Notes: generated by a model from the sequence alone, not told the origin. DNA of 64,000 bases from Physcomitrium patens (GCF_000002425.4 NC_037261.1:4738082-4802081); one strand, 5' to 3'; positions 25,126-37,949 are shown, numbered from the stretch's first letter. A program made the numbers and translations.

Positions 25126-25849
25126 TTACGTTGATCCCAGTAGAGTACTGCTTTGGCTTGGAATTGGTGCAAAGGCCGGATCTCGAATATGAGCAGGTCT
25201 GAAATGATCAGTAAACATCGTCCTTGCCATTTGCACATCTCTCACAAATGTTGTTCTTGCTTTAGCATAGGGTGCACCTCTGGCTGCAACGAATAGGGCA
25301 AACAGGGGAATCATCAGCATATCTGAAAAATATCAAACTGGAATACTGTAATTTATTTCAGCTATTTGTTATCCAACTCCCTCTCACATGATCTGTTCCA
25401 TTGGGGTTATGTTAAAATCGACAGAAAAGACACCACAAAATATCAGCTGTTCCTTGGACCAAGTTTTATCATAATTTACAAACTTCTGACGTAGTTCAGA
25501 TTGGGCCACTTACCGAGCTTTTGTGCTCGGGCCATGTTTGCCCTCTTCTTCCAGTAAAGGAAAACAAGCCCAGCGGTCAGCACTATCACCAGACTCACAA
25601 CAAAGGCAGTGATCCGCACAGCTTTGCCCCCACTGTTAGCTTGACTGCATGGCCTCAGTCCCACTCCGCAAAGCCCCTCGTTATTGGACACGCTGCAGAA
25701 TGTGACTTGGTCAAACTAATATTCGAAGTAACAATGAGGTTACTCAGGTAAGCGAAAAAATTATTGTTCCTTCATTATCTTGTTAAGCGGTATTGAAGGA
25801 CTTTATAAAGTGGGCAATTCAGATTGTAATCTGTATCTCACAAAAGAAA

Positions 25850-25884
<35 letters not shown>

Positions 25885-28800
25885 TATATATATATACTTC
25901 CGAATAGCACCCCGTAGGGCACTTGCTCCAAGACTTGAAGGAACCTCTCCGCTCAATTGATTGTCGTTCAAGAACCTAGCAGAAGATGCTGGTGTATCAG
26001 AATAAACAGAGAATATGAAGAGCAAGAAGTATCTTGCAGACTATGGACCCTGTTGATAAGATCGTGGCTGACTTCAAGGAAAGGAGTTCGTGAATCTACA
26101 AGGAACCGTATCGCTTACAATTTTCGGAGGTGAGGAAGGTTGCCAAGGTTCACAGGTATTGAACTATTTAGCTGATTGTACGAGAGATCCCTGTGCAGAT
26201 GCTCAGAAAGAGTCAAATTCAATATTACCAATTCTATTGTAGCTGGGTCAATGAAACAACTCTCCCTTTTACGGAAACTGCACAAAAGCAATTGCTTCAA
26301 ACGTCGGCTTTGACGTTAACCGGGCGAGCAATATTTTCATGAGACTTACAATACTACAAGGGATGAGAGATTGCCCATGGACTGCGGAATGGATCCTTGC
26401 AGCGTGTTATGGCTTATGTTCCTGTTACAGATGCCGAAAATTAAATAAGTGCCTTTCCGCCAAGTTTTACCCATAATAGAAATTCGAAACCACTTCAACA
26501 TTTATAGATACATTTAAAACATGATCATCAAGATCACTCTCATGTTGTCTGCACAGAAACAAAACGATGATTGTTACAAGGGAAGATGATTAGAGGACGC
26601 ACAGAATTTGGAGACCAGACAATAATCCAATCTCCTCTCCTAGAACACCACGCACTCCTTGAGCGTCCAAGTATCTGTACAGCAGTCATGAGATATCTTT
26701 CATGGCAAAGAAGGGGTAGGTTACTGCAACTTGCAAAGGTGAATAAACTGCCATTCGTTTTTCACTCCATGATTATGATTCAAAGTCACCATGTTTGGGA
26801 TTTCGTTACAATGACAAACGCTATAATGCAGACTGAATATATCATGTTAGTGAGCGGACAACATTCGAAATTTATGGGAACGTACAAGCCGTCGATGAAC
26901 CAGGAAGTCGCAGAATTATTGAAACGGCAGTCTACTCCAAACCAAATGTGTGCAAGGGGCACGCAAGGGTCCCCGTTCCACCCATACGTCGCAGGTAATC
27001 TGAGAGATTGCTTCAGCAGCTGCATTGCCCACACTACAACCCACCGGTTTACGAAATCCATAGTGGGTTAGACACTGAAAAGCTTATACCATTGCTCTTC
27101 ATTGATACAAGTCTGACACGTCCTACATTCAGATTGATGAAGACTATGTGTTGCGTAACGACCGAAAAAATAAGAATTCATGTTTCGTAACTAGCATATG
27201 ACTTTCCAATCACATGGAACATATTACCTATACAGAACCGAAGCATCACCTGAAAGTCCCTAACCCATGACAATCACGACTATATGTCGGAACATTAGGT
27301 CTAACACTCTTAGCCGCTGATGCTTGATTGTAATTCAAATGAAGTTGTGAAAGACTGTACACTTTAAGGATTAGAAATAAGAAACAGGTCTTCAAGTCCA
27401 AAGCGAGATCTTACTGTCTGTCTTCAAAGTGGGCGCCTCAATCGGTACGAGCTCATAGATTTCAAAGGCGTTCACAGCAACAGGTCCGAAAAGCGGATTA
27501 AAGGTCAATTCAAGAGAGCTCGCGTCGTCTACCATCACAGTGGCATTCAGAATTAATGCTTTGAATGGTCTGTGAGCCTGGGCGATAATATCCACCTCTG
27601 AAAAGATTTTCTCCTCGTTCACCAGAACATCAAATACTCGGTCACGCGGACGTACCACAAAAGGCGAAATTTCTGCTAAGTAGATCCAGATTGAGTACAA
27701 CCTGTTATTGTCTACTGGTAAAATGTAGGACAGACTTTGCATAGGGTCAGTTGTTGTAGCAGACTGAAAAATATCCATGGGGTATATATTGGGAGTTACA
27801 GCAGCGTTACTGATATTCTGCACGGTGCTTATGGATTGTACTATCGATCCCGGAAGAAAAAGGCTGTTATCGCTCTCCCAGTAGCGATCACCACCCCAAG
27901 GATCAGCCAAAAAGTCAGACCCAAAGCCAGACTTTCGTGCTCCTGCACTCACTCTCTTCATCGTCTTCCAGATATAGCTACGGCTTTCTTGGTCGGCGAT
28001 CTTGTAGGCATCATCGAGAATTTGAAGAACTTCAATAGAGGCCACGACTGGATTACCATGGCCTGAACTGTGGAAACATATCGTAGCAGCTCCATCACTC
28101 ACAAAGGCTAACGAGTCTTGAAAATTTTCGCGCTCTTTACTCCATCCTGAATCCATATTGTGCACAAGGGTCCCTTCGATCGAGACATCAAACTGTGGCT
28201 CACGACCAGCGTTATCTTGTTCCCCGAACGCAAAGAACAATCTGCAGTTGGTTCACAATGTTGTTTACGTTCTGCCACTATTCAAATGCTTTATTACACT
28301 TCATTCAAACTCCTGAAAAGGATAGCGTGAAGTGGTTCATTTCTGAACTGAACAAACTTGCCTGAATTGATGTTTCGAGTTAAATTTAGCACTGGTTAAA
28401 TTCAGAACTAGGTCAGAGCAGCAGGAGGACACAGGGAAGAGAGCAAATGTTTGTTGTACCTGATCAGATAACGCCCGGTTGGTACTGTGATATTGTAACA
28501 ATTCTCTGGGCCATCAAACTTAGAAAAGTAACGGAGGGTGATGATCTGAGGTGCTTTAGGATTAGGGAAAGTTAAAGGGGCAGAACTTCCTCCTGTAAAG
28601 CCCCAATCCTTCTGCCACACATATCCATTTGGATCATAGGTTTCAACAGACGAACCACAGGCAATACGGACGGTGTAAGGGCCAGCGCTGCCTGCACACA
28701 TCAAGTTTCAGCTTAGCCATAACTTAAGGGAAAGAAGTTCGGTTTGATGCCGGTGTTCCGTTTTGTTATGAACACTCGGCCACATGTGTTCAGCACACGT

Positions 28801-29036
28801 TGCCAAAGCGAGGGCTAAATGGTCACACACAACTAACATTGATTCTATTCCAACACTGTCACTTCAATTCTCACTCAGAGGGAGAACCATTCGTAGTTGT
28901 TTGGGCTGAGAGATGTCTCACCTGTCAGGGATGCTGGCGACATCTGAGCTGCAGAAAGCGTTAAGCTCGACACCAATAGAAGAGAAAGGAACGTCGCCAT
29001 CGCACAAGTCTCATACCCCATTGTGCCAGTAGCCAT
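25126..29036 (-). CDS. RLP4-like malectin-like/LRR receptor-like protein
   Basis: Cell-surface protein without a kinase domain. Ten exons (minus): 29036-28922, 28691-28460, 28241-27415, 27033-26886, 26674-26603, 26421-26350, 26190-26119, 25975-25898, 25692-25514, 25283-25126. Phases agree, giving 650 aa. Order: signal peptide (TFLSLLLVSSLTLSAAQ); malectin-like domain, residues about 39-390 (IACGSSVETYDPNGYVWQKD, FFAFGE, VFDVLVNEEKIF, ELTFNPLFGPVAVNAFEIYE); WNGDPCVP linker near 410; about four LRRs, three of them exactly one 72-nt exon each (LDLSYNQLNSSIP type); EGLCGV cap; one TM helix near 564-586; cytosolic tail containing ARGAPYAKAR. Domain order and tail match Arabidopsis RLP4 and relatives. 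The last acceptor could instead be at 25322 (13 extra residues, same frame). In-frame Mets downstream in exon 1 could serve as alternative starts. Intact. Confidence 0.92.
25853..25896. repeat. (GA)n(TA)n microsatellite in intron 8 of the RLP4-like gene
   Basis: GA repeats at 25853-25881 run into TA repeats at 25882-25896. On the gene's strand the TA repeat starts at the second base pair of the 5' splice site (exon 8 ends at 25898; donor GTATATAT). Confidence 0.85.
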
Positions 29037-32000
29037 TCAAAGGAAATTCCAAACTTCAGCAAGTGGGCAGCACCCACCTCACGGCCTCAGCGGCATCCCA
29101 TACTCTCTCACCCGCGGTCCTACACCTCGAACAATCGGGAAAACAAAGTAAGAGGGTGGAACTAATCCACTAAACAATCAACATCTTGACAAGAGCATGT
29201 ATGCTCAAATCAATAGGTCCACTTTCACCCACTCATCAAGAATCATAAGACCAAGTCCAGCACGCAGGATGCTCCTAACCTTGAGACAAAGAAACGGCCA
29301 GGCACTCGAGAGGTGCAAATCACGGCACCAGAAGCTTGAAACAACGCCTGTGGTCTGAGAACACCACCCCTGTACCTCGTGGCTTGTACGCTCAATGAAA
29401 AAAGTCTCTACTGTGAACACTACCCACAGTTCCCCTCGAGAGTCTATAAGTGAGACATCACCAGTGAGATCGATAGGATGACTTCCCCACTCGTACTCGT
29501 CTCAGCACGCAGCACGGCAGAGCACCATGAACCCATGAACCTATGAACCCCGGTGCCTTACTCCTCGATTGCTCTACCGCAAGCAGCGTACATTACACCA
29601 GCATCCCGCCCCCGCATGGTCTATTATTCGTGAAAACGGCAGACACTCCTTCTCCCCACTACCTCACACCCCAACCTGCTCACTCCGACAACCCCTGAAT
29701 AAAACAGAATCTCGTTGCATGGAAATTACGCCACCCAACTCACATCACCCATCTCACATCAGCCTTCTCGAGTGAGGGCAGTGATGAAACGAGGCGAGTG
29801 GACACACGAAGCGAATCTTGTGATGTGTGAGGAGCGAGCTGCAGCAGAAAAGAGGGGATTTGGTGAGGAACAAACAGCTGAGGGCAACAATGCTGGTGAT
29901 TCCCCAAGCTCAGCAGCTAGCTAGCTAGCTAGCTGGGCGAGATTACACAGCACAGCACAGGTGAGGTGCCCCTCGCTGCAGGTTCCGGTTGATCGTTGCA
30001 ACGATGATGCAGTGGAGCTGACAACGACGATGATGATGATTTCTGACACTGACCACATCACCCACAATGAATCTGGCCCATTCGGGCTTGTAATGCAGTG
30101 TAAATTCACCTTCTTCCTCTGCATGCTCTATCTAGCAACTATACATTCTAGAGAAATTAGATGTGGGTGATTGTGGCTCTTTGGTGATGGATTGAGAACA
30201 CACATCCTTGCCTGTGAAAGAATAAAGACAATATTTCATTGTGCTAGTATGATACAAGTTTGATTTTGTTGGATTGCATTAGACCAAAGGGTTCAGTTTT
30301 TGGCATTGAATGGAAACTGGTGCCTTTTTAGATTGTGATTGCTGAAGGGGTTTAATTCATCACCAAAGTGCGTTTTTGGTAATTCTTGAATAAAACACCA
30401 TTATTTTCTTCTGGGTTTTCGTAGAAAAAAGAATTCGTCCCTGGTTGCACTTGTATTCCTGTGAGTGCAATGAAATCTACACTCATTTAAAAACATATAA
30501 AATGACTGCAAGTCATTACCTACCTTCATGGAAGGAAAAAGACAAGCAGATGTTGAACTTATTGTGTGCTTCGGCGAAGAATCAACTTCTGTTTATGGAA
30601 CATTTCGTCAAATTATATTTTAAGATATAGCAATTACTATTAGTTCTGATATTTTAGAAAATAATTTTAGCATTACAACAAAACTATTTAAATTTACATG
30701 TATAACTTTTTAGTTTTCGAAGGTTCAAAAACATTAAAATCCTTCGATTTTCTTTTTCTTACCTAGAAAACACATATAAATTTGCAGTTATTATCTAACC
30801 TTCTTTATATTTTTAATAAATGCAAAGAAATACCACAAAGTTAGATAGTGATCATTTTCTATTGATCAGATACATGAATTTACATAGAACTTAGACTTAG
30901 AGGAGTATTTTAGACCATAGAAACAAAAATCAAATTAAAAAAAAAAAAAAACTCAATTTTTGTAAGCACATGTCACTCATTCCTTCTTTTGTTTTTCTTT
31001 ACTTGTATGTTTTTTTTTTTTTTTTCCTGTACTTTTGTGATGGTCATTAATAATTATGCAAATAAAACACGATCTAATTTGACTGTTTAATTACCACAAG
31101 ACTTCATTTCCAAAGTCAACAATAAACATGTACAATTTTTGTGATCTCCCACTGTGATACAACGCTAATCTAATAAAAAGATACAAAAGTTGATCAAATG
31201 TCGAAATTATGAATTACACACTAATAATAACAATAGTAACGCATTCAACATCAATTCTACTTTCTTCATTTGAATAATAATAATAAAAAATGTTCAACTC
31301 ATAGATTTAAGATAAACAAGACTTATAGTGAAGCTTTCATTCTCAATATGAAATTCCAAAACTCCTCTTATTCAATGCAGTGAATTTTATATTTTTTCTT
31401 TTTTTTTTTTCATAAAGAATACAATGCATGAATCCATATGCCTACCAATTACTCCATTTTCTCAGCATAAAACTTGAGTGGATGATACAAAACTGTTATA
31501 CATTCAACTGTTAAAAAAGTCCGTGGACGTGATATATCCGTATCATACAAACAGTATGCACTAAAGACATCACAAAAATTATAAATAAATAAACAAATAA
31601 GGCTCTAAGTAACAGAAAGCAAGGACATTGACTTGTCAACAGGAGTGACAGTGTGAAGGAGGTAAAAAAAAAGTTTTTCAAGCTTTTAGAGCTGGCTATG
31701 GCGTGATGGGGGTGGCGGCGCCATAGCTCCCCTCAACAACACCACGTCCGCTCCCATAAATGCTGTATGTGTTCATCACGACGACAACGATTCGATTTCG
31801 TTGAGAATAATAACTTCATGTGGGAGATAATTGAACTTCAAACTTGACAATGGAGCATTGCGAGCTGAAACACGAAGAACAGGAGCTGTGAGTACCGGCA
31901 ACGAGGACGACCCGAACGGCGACGTATGCTGTTGTCGCGATGCGATGGAGCAGAAGGGAATCTGCTTCGACGCAGGATTGGTTCTGCTACTAAGACACAC

Positions 32001-32522
32001 AGACAGTCATGTGAGTGAGGGTGGAGTTGATGGCAGGTGGTGACATGGGTGTGGCGTTGAAGCGCGTGCGCCTTGCTCCGCCCGAATGAATGCGTAGGTC
32101 CTCCGACAGGATCCGATTACTACCCGAGAGATCGGATGCATTGATTGATGGAGTCGTTGTCAATCGGGGCACAGTAGAGACCAGAGTCGGGGGGGTCATG
32201 GAGCACGCGACCAGCGCATCGCGTGCTGGTGGCAGAACAGAATTGGAAGTGCGCGATGATCGGTGCTTGCAGTGCCGGTTAGGGGCGGTGGGTTGATTTG
32301 GTAGATAACCTGCGGTGATTGCGGACCTCAACTGGCGTCGACTCTAAGCTTGGTGGTTCCTGGGTGGGTTGAGCTGTTGATTGATATTCTTACCCGGGTT
32401 CAGCAGACCTTGACTGGCGTCGTCTTCTGCAAAGGACATCAGGTGCAGAAGGAATCGATGACACCGTTGCTTAGCATTAGGGTTCACAGATCGCCAACCA
32501 TCTGCCTGCCCCAGCAATTGAG
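29037..32522. other. Intergenic region between RLP4-like and LYRM7-like genes
   Basis: The two genes are divergent, so this holds both promoters. 29.04-30.15 kb is GC-balanced (leader and promoter side of the RLP4-like gene) with a (CTAG)n tract, agctagctagctagctagct, at 29915-29935. 30.2-31.6 kb is AT-rich, with poly-A and poly-T runs at 30937-30951, 31011-31025 and 31399-31411. 31.7-32.5 kb is GC-rich; overlapping ORFs on both strands (31831-32043, 31776-32000, 31990-32331) are unrecognised and probably reflect composition around the LYRM7-like promoter and leader. No RNA gene recognised. Confidence 0.5.
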
Positions 32523-33194
32523 ATGGCAAGTGCGAGAGGAGAAGTACTGGCGCTGTTCAGGTCGTTGTTGCGAACGCGGAAGCAGTGCTTCGCAGGCGAC
32601 TCAGAAATGCTGGCTGCGTCGGCTAAGCAGATCCGGGATGAGTTTGAGGGGCACAGGAATGTTGGCGCCGGTGAGGAGTTGGATAAATTGGTGACCAAAG
32701 CGCGCGAAGCTGTTGAATTTATGAAGGTTAACATCGTGCAGGCCAAGCTTAATGAACGAGGAAATTACGGTGCGTTGCTTTTAACGTTTGGTTCATCTTT
32801 AGGGTTAGGGTTTTGTGTTTGTGCTCTTGAGTCAGCTTAATGTATCCGCCAATCTGAATGCCCTTCTTCATTTTTTTCAGGTCACTGTAGATCATCTGAA
32901 AATTCTTCTTTCTTAGAATCATCCTGTACTTTGCCATTCCTCTACAGATGAGACTGTAATTGCGAGAAGTCGCATCTTGCCGTATCTTGACTTGTTTTTG
33001 AATGTTAGTTGAAGTCATCTTAGATTGGATAGTGATCCATGTGTTCTTTCGCTTCAATTATTTCCTGAAACTGTTTACGTTGATCTTCCTCCCTGTAATG
33101 AAATCCAATTGATCCATTAAATGCTGTTGAGTCTATGAAAACTGTGAGCAGTCAGCTTGGAAATTGAACGTGGGATCGTAATTGTTCCTCGCTC

Positions 33195-33231
<37 letters not shown>

Positions 33232-33303
33232 CGGGACCATGCAGAGGTCAAACTGAAATCAGAGCACCAGGGTGCATCCTTGGAGGAAGTTTTACCCAAG
33301 TAA
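32523..33303 (+). CDS. LYRM7/MZM1-like complex III assembly factor
   Basis: Small LYR-motif protein of the mitochondrial matrix. In yeast and animals this family binds the Rieske iron-sulfur protein before its insertion into complex III. Two exons: 32523-32769 and 33245-33303, joined in phase (codon GAG split after its first base), 101 aa, stop 33301-33303. The LYR-type motif is LFR at residues 11-13, followed by the conserved Phe in CFAGD (F23). Other family blocks: AKQIRDEFEGHRNV, KAREAVEFMKVNIVQAKLNE, and ERGNYEVKL across the splice. The C-terminus SEHQGASLEEVLP matches plant homologues. The size is normal for the family. There is no obvious N-terminal presequence, as is common for LYR proteins. 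Reading exon 1 straight into the intron gives a false 105-aa product. Confidence 0.9.
33197..33231 (+). repeat. T35 run upstream of the LYRM7-like acceptor
   Basis: An uninterrupted run of 35 T, ending 13 bases before the 3' splice site at 33244/33245. It serves as, or has expanded from, the polypyrimidine tract of the intron. Confidence 0.9.
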
Positions 33304-34036
33304 GATGCATCATCCATCTTTTGAGGAAGATAAAAACAAAATTGATTCGTCTCATCGAGGACTGGTAGTGCAGTCGTGGGAGACGAATCTCTCGTGAGTT
33401 CACCTGATGAGAATTATTCTTCTAGGATTTATAAGAGATAGTCAGTCATGTATTGATACCGGCCCAGAAATTAAAGACATTCGACCTCGTCTTTGTAGTA
33501 GAGGTTTGCATGTGTAGTGGAATGAGGTAGTGAGCTCTTTCAGAACGACAAGAAAAGCTCAAATCACAACTTCAAACCTTTATTAACATTGAGATACTTG
33601 TAGTCAAGATTATCCTCAATACACACAGATCGCACACTGCTTTCCATTTCATTCTTCGTGTGTATCAATCTTGTTGGCCGCATCTAATGCCCTGCTGTGA
33701 ATCACAACCATTTTTCTGTTCTTCGTAGTGAAATTCGACGTGATTGTTTTTTGAACTTATTGTCCAATATATTTCTAGACTGCTAGGTAATTGAATGTGT
33801 AAAAATATTTTGATTTTCATCTTCGTAGTGTGCTGGAGGTGTATAGCAAGTCGCCATGCAAGATTGTCTTTCATTTCAAGGAAAACATCTGGTAAAGTTG
33901 TGGACAGATCACTGTGACATCTTGGCATGAGGTCCATCTTGTTCAGTCAAATATCCATCACTTGTCACTCAAGCAGCAACTAGCTTGAACTATATATATA
34001 TATATATATATATAGATACACAGAAGATCTGACATG
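33304..34036 (+). other. Downstream flank of the LYRM7-like gene
   Basis: Mixed, moderately AT-rich sequence, probably the 3' UTR at its left end. A (TA)n tract at 33991-34013 borders the transposon. The minus-strand ORF at 33665-33937 has no recognisable family. Confidence 0.5.
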
Positions 34037-35113
34037 GACCTTCAAAACTGTCCCAACATTTCCAGTTTGAAATGTTGGTGAATCACCAAATAGTGATTGC
34101 ATGTTAAAGTAACATGGCAAAAATCTAGTTACTTTTTATTATCAATAAGGTAATTGCGGTGCAACTTTGGAAGGGGAAATATCTAGAGCTACAAACATAT
34201 GTAGGAATTGAAGCTCTAACTATTTTCTCTTCATTGAGACAATTTTGAAGGGCTATGTCAATGTATCTTGTGAGCATAGCAATTAAAGAGTAAATGCATT
34301 GTAAATTGCTTGGTTTTTGTTTTGTTGCATGTACATGTTTTCCAAATGCAAATCTTTTAGTTTAAGATAGACTATATAAGTTGAAAAGTCAAATGGAGCA
34401 GTCTTGTATAAGTAGTATAACTAGAGGAAAGGTGTCTATTGCAAGGAAAGCTATTAAACATATGAAAGAACTTTTTGCAATACAAGTCACTACTATGCAT
34501 TGTACTGAGCATTTCATAGAAAAGGTTAGCAATGACAAGTAAAAGAGAAGAAACCACATTTGTTAAGTAAAAATATTAGGTCTCATTTAGAATTTGTGAA
34601 AAAGTATGAATATTGGACTATTGATGATTGGAGTCACGTCATATTCTCAAATGAAAGTAAAATTAACAAATTTTCTTTGCATGGAAGAGTTTGGTGTTGA
34701 GTTCATAATCCATAAGAACTATCAAAGTATACTATTATTTCCACTATTAAGCATGGTGGTAGTTTTGTGATGATATGGAGATGTATTTGTATATATGGAC
34801 CTTACTTAATACACAAAATTGAAGGCTTCTTTAATTAGCATGATTATCAAAAAATCTTGGAAGGACATCTATATGGTAAAATTAAAAAATATGATTTAGA
34901 TGTATTAAAAGTCATATTTCAACATGATAATGCACCTATGTTTAGCAATAATAGTATGAAACAATAGTTTTTTAGGCAACATTTTAGTATCTTATATTAA
35001 CTCCATCAATCACTAGATTTGAATCTTATATAAAATCTTTGGACCATTTTGAAAAAGAGATTAAATTGATATGATATATTTCAAAAAAAAATACTTGAAA
35101 TATAGTTTTGTAC

Positions 35114-35146
<33 letters not shown>

Positions 35147-35465
35147 CTCTCACTATTGATGATTACAATAGACTTATAGAAACAATATCTAGATGAACAA
35201 CAATTGTATTGAAAGCTAAAAGAAAATAAATAATATGGTGAAGAATTTCTATACTGAACCTTCAAAATTGTCCCAATATGTAGAGAAGCCATGCGATTTT
35301 TTTTCTTTTCATTGAATGCTTAAATTTGGTTGGAATTTTTATAAGAAACTATTACATTGTATTTATTATTTCAATAAATTTACTACATTCCATCCCATGA
35401 ATTTCTCTTATCTACATTATTTTTTGAATGTGATAAGTATAAATATTGGGACAACTTTGAAGGTC
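34037..35465 (+). mobile_element. Tc1-like DNA transposon, inactive
   Basis: Terminal inverted repeats: left 34037-34061 (GACCTTCAAAACTGTCCCAA start), right 35441-35465, whose reverse complement reads GACCTTCAAAGTTGTCCCAA and continues alike; about 22 of 25 positions match. TIRs may extend a few bases outward. Both ends sit in (TA)n tracts, in line with TA target use. The 1.43 kb size is typical for Tc1/mariner. Internally there is a broken Tc1-type transposase. A further copy of the TIR motif lies at 35258-35280. Confidence 0.88.
34140..35236 (+). pseudogene. Tc1-like (DD34E) transposase pseudogene
   Basis: Read in pieces across frameshifts and stops. An N-terminal HTH region lies near 34155-34250 (IAVQLWKGKYLELQTYVGIE) and a second DNA-binding part near 34420-34500 (GKVSIARKAIKHMKEL). 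The catalytic core follows: KKPHLLSKNIRSHLEFVKKY near 34550; DDWSHVIFSNESK near 34620-34665, with the first catalytic Asp now Asn; KHGGSFVMIW near 34750; FQHDNAP near 34918-34938 with the second Asp kept; SLDLNLI-stop-NLW near 35010-35043, where the third acidic position is a stop. Exactly 34 residues separate the second Asp from the third position, the Tc1 class spacing. The C-terminal part decays near 35160-35236. A poly-A run (35114-35142) interrupts it. It cannot encode an active enzyme. Confidence 0.88.
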
Positions 35466-35467
35466 AC

Positions 35468-35517
<50 letters not shown>

Positions 35518-35822
35518 TAAATAAGTCTATAGCTGTTTTCTAAAAGAATAAAGTATATAACTAACTAGCTTAAGTCTACATATTTGGAAAGCAACTTATT
35601 GATGTTTTGTAATAATGTGTATGATATCAATTTTATAATTACTTATGAGTCATACTTAAAAAAAAAAAAATGTTTTTTTCAATGAGACATTTGTATAGAA
35701 AAATATTATAGACTTATTTAAGAAATAAAATTATATTTTGTAATCTTGGTAGTAATTAGAATTATGAATTCAAACTTGTAAAAATTTGTAAAACTTTTAT
35801 ACTAAAACTTTTTATAAATATG

Positions 35823-35854
<32 letters not shown>

Positions 35855-36325
35855 CTTTATTTATTTAGAACAAAGTATCACATTAATTTAGAATTAGAAT
35901 TTGTTACAATAATATGAAAACCTAAATGCACAACACATAAGAAGAATTGGAATTGGTATGAATGTTAGTCTTGATGTCAATGAAGATGTCAATGATTTGG
36001 CCTTGTCTACCAAAGTTTAATAAGATTAGATTTTTTTTGAAAGTTTTTTTTTACAAGCTATGTAAGTTTTCTTTATAAAATTAGGCAGAAAAATAAAGAA
36101 AATGCAATAAGCAAAGTTCAAATAGAATATTTGATAAGACATATTTTTATTAGTTTTTTATTAATAAATGATTATAAACAATGTAATTTGAATAATAGGA
36201 GATTTAACTAAATTATAAAATATAAAAAATAATAAAAAATATTAAACATATTATTTAGCTAAAAACAATTTCAAAAGCAACTTTGCACATTATCACTTTG
36301 TCTTTTCTACCCTCACTACCATAAG
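35466..36325 (+). other. AT-rich flank of Tc1-like element
   Basis: TA then GA microsatellite at 35468-35513, poly-A runs at 35659-35670 and 35829-35855. No gene seen. Confidence 0.6.
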
Positions 36326-36815
36326 TGTAACAAATGCTCATATTATTTAAATATATAGAAGTAAATAGAAGTAAATACAAATATATTAGGTATTTAATAT
36401 CTTCTTTAATAAAATTTAGAAAATTTGTCTAAATGCATATTAGTTCTTTTAATTCTTATAAATATTCCATGTTAATATTGAAACTTATCTTTAAAGCCTT
36501 TTATTTTTAAGAAATTATATTAAAAACATACAATTTATTGCTTAGGCCATAAGCCTCTATGTTCTTATGAAGTTTTTAAATGACCTTAGTAGAAAATATA
36601 TACAAGCAAGACTAAAGCCATCTTCAACATTGCCAAAATCTTTTTTGTATTTCAATCTTGGTTTAATATTCTATTTTTATTTTATTTATGGTGATATTTT
36701 TTTTCCATCTGATAGCCATGTCTTTTTTGCTTAATTTTTTTCTTTTTTAGTAACATATAAGTGTGTTGTCTTTTTAAAATTCTCTCTAGATTTATATCCT
36801 TGACAATAGATATGT
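36326..36815 (+). repeat. Decayed gypsy LTR, type A
   Basis: Starts TGTAACAAATGCTCATA, parallel to the TGTCACGGACATACTCATA start at 58870, then ATAGAAGTAAATAGAAGTAAA, a TATACAAGCAAGACTAAAGCC leader block near 36598, CATCTTCAAC, and the closing ATAAGTGTGTTG...TTTATATCCTTGACAA block near 36758-36806. The middle part is strongly diverged. No coding remnant is attached. Confidence 0.7.
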
Positions 36816-37949
36816 GCAAATTCTAATATCAATTTCTTGAAAGTAGACATATGTTTAAAACAATTTGGATTTCTTCTACTTTCAATGCAAAATTCATTTG
36901 AAACTTTAATTTTTATTAAGATCAAATATGTGCAATATAATTATTTAATCAAATTATTTTTAAATAAATAGAAGAGTTTTTTAAAAAAATACAATCCATA
37001 AAATATTAACCAATAATAGATTGATAAAAAAAATATGAATTAAAAAAATAAAAATATTAAACTTTAATTTTTTAGAATTATAATTTAAGAATACATCAAA
37101 ATTTGATATTATAGAGAAAAATATATTTATTAATTAAAAATAATAATTAAAACTCTAATAAATAATATGTATTAATGTATTATTATTTAAATTATATTTA
37201 TATAATAAAAATTTATTTAATATTTTTTGCTTAGAAAATCAAACATAAATAAATCAATGTGAATTGACTACAAGAAGCAAATGCCAAGAATTTAACAATC
37301 ATCATTGCACTTACAATCAATACAACTAGGTAGTAATAAGTATTAAGTAAAAATACTATAAAAATTTAATAAAATATAGATGCTTTTTTATAAATGAATC
37401 TTTAAATTAATAAATAAATAATAAAAATATAGCAATTTAAGGATGTAATTATTTTTTTATCCAAGTGATATTTGCAATAAATATTCATATTATAGAATAA
37501 ATTAATGATGCAATTATTATAAAGGATTTCAGATGTATGATTAAGACTTCAATAAAAATTCTTATAGAAGCAAATATTAAAATTTATAATGATAACCTTG
37601 CTTATATACATTGTAAACTAAAAATTAAACATGAATGTTGATTGATAAATTAAGTCAATAGTATTTTTTTTAGCAAACTTAATTGTTTTGCTAAATTACT
37701 AAGAGTACAACTCTATACCACCATTTAATCAATCATAGTTGTCTTGCAATACAAAACTATAAATCAATTAAGTAATTGATTAGAACATAATAGACTAAAG
37801 ATTGAATTATAAAAAAATGAAGCAATAATTAGATTATAAAAAATATAAATAAAATCAAAATATAATATTTTAAATAATAAAGTATTAAATAATAAAAAAA
37901 TATCTAAAAATATTAATTATTTCATAAGCAAAGCTCAAGCTAACTAACA

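Noticed and set aside
26571-27071. Plus-strand 166-aa ORF
   Set aside because: Antisense shadow of LRR-linker exons 4 and 5 of the RLP4-like gene, which are supported by splice phase and family motifs.
32749-33057. Minus-strand 102-aa ORF
   Set aside because: Antisense to the intron of the LYRM7-like gene; Lys/Thr-rich with no family resemblance.
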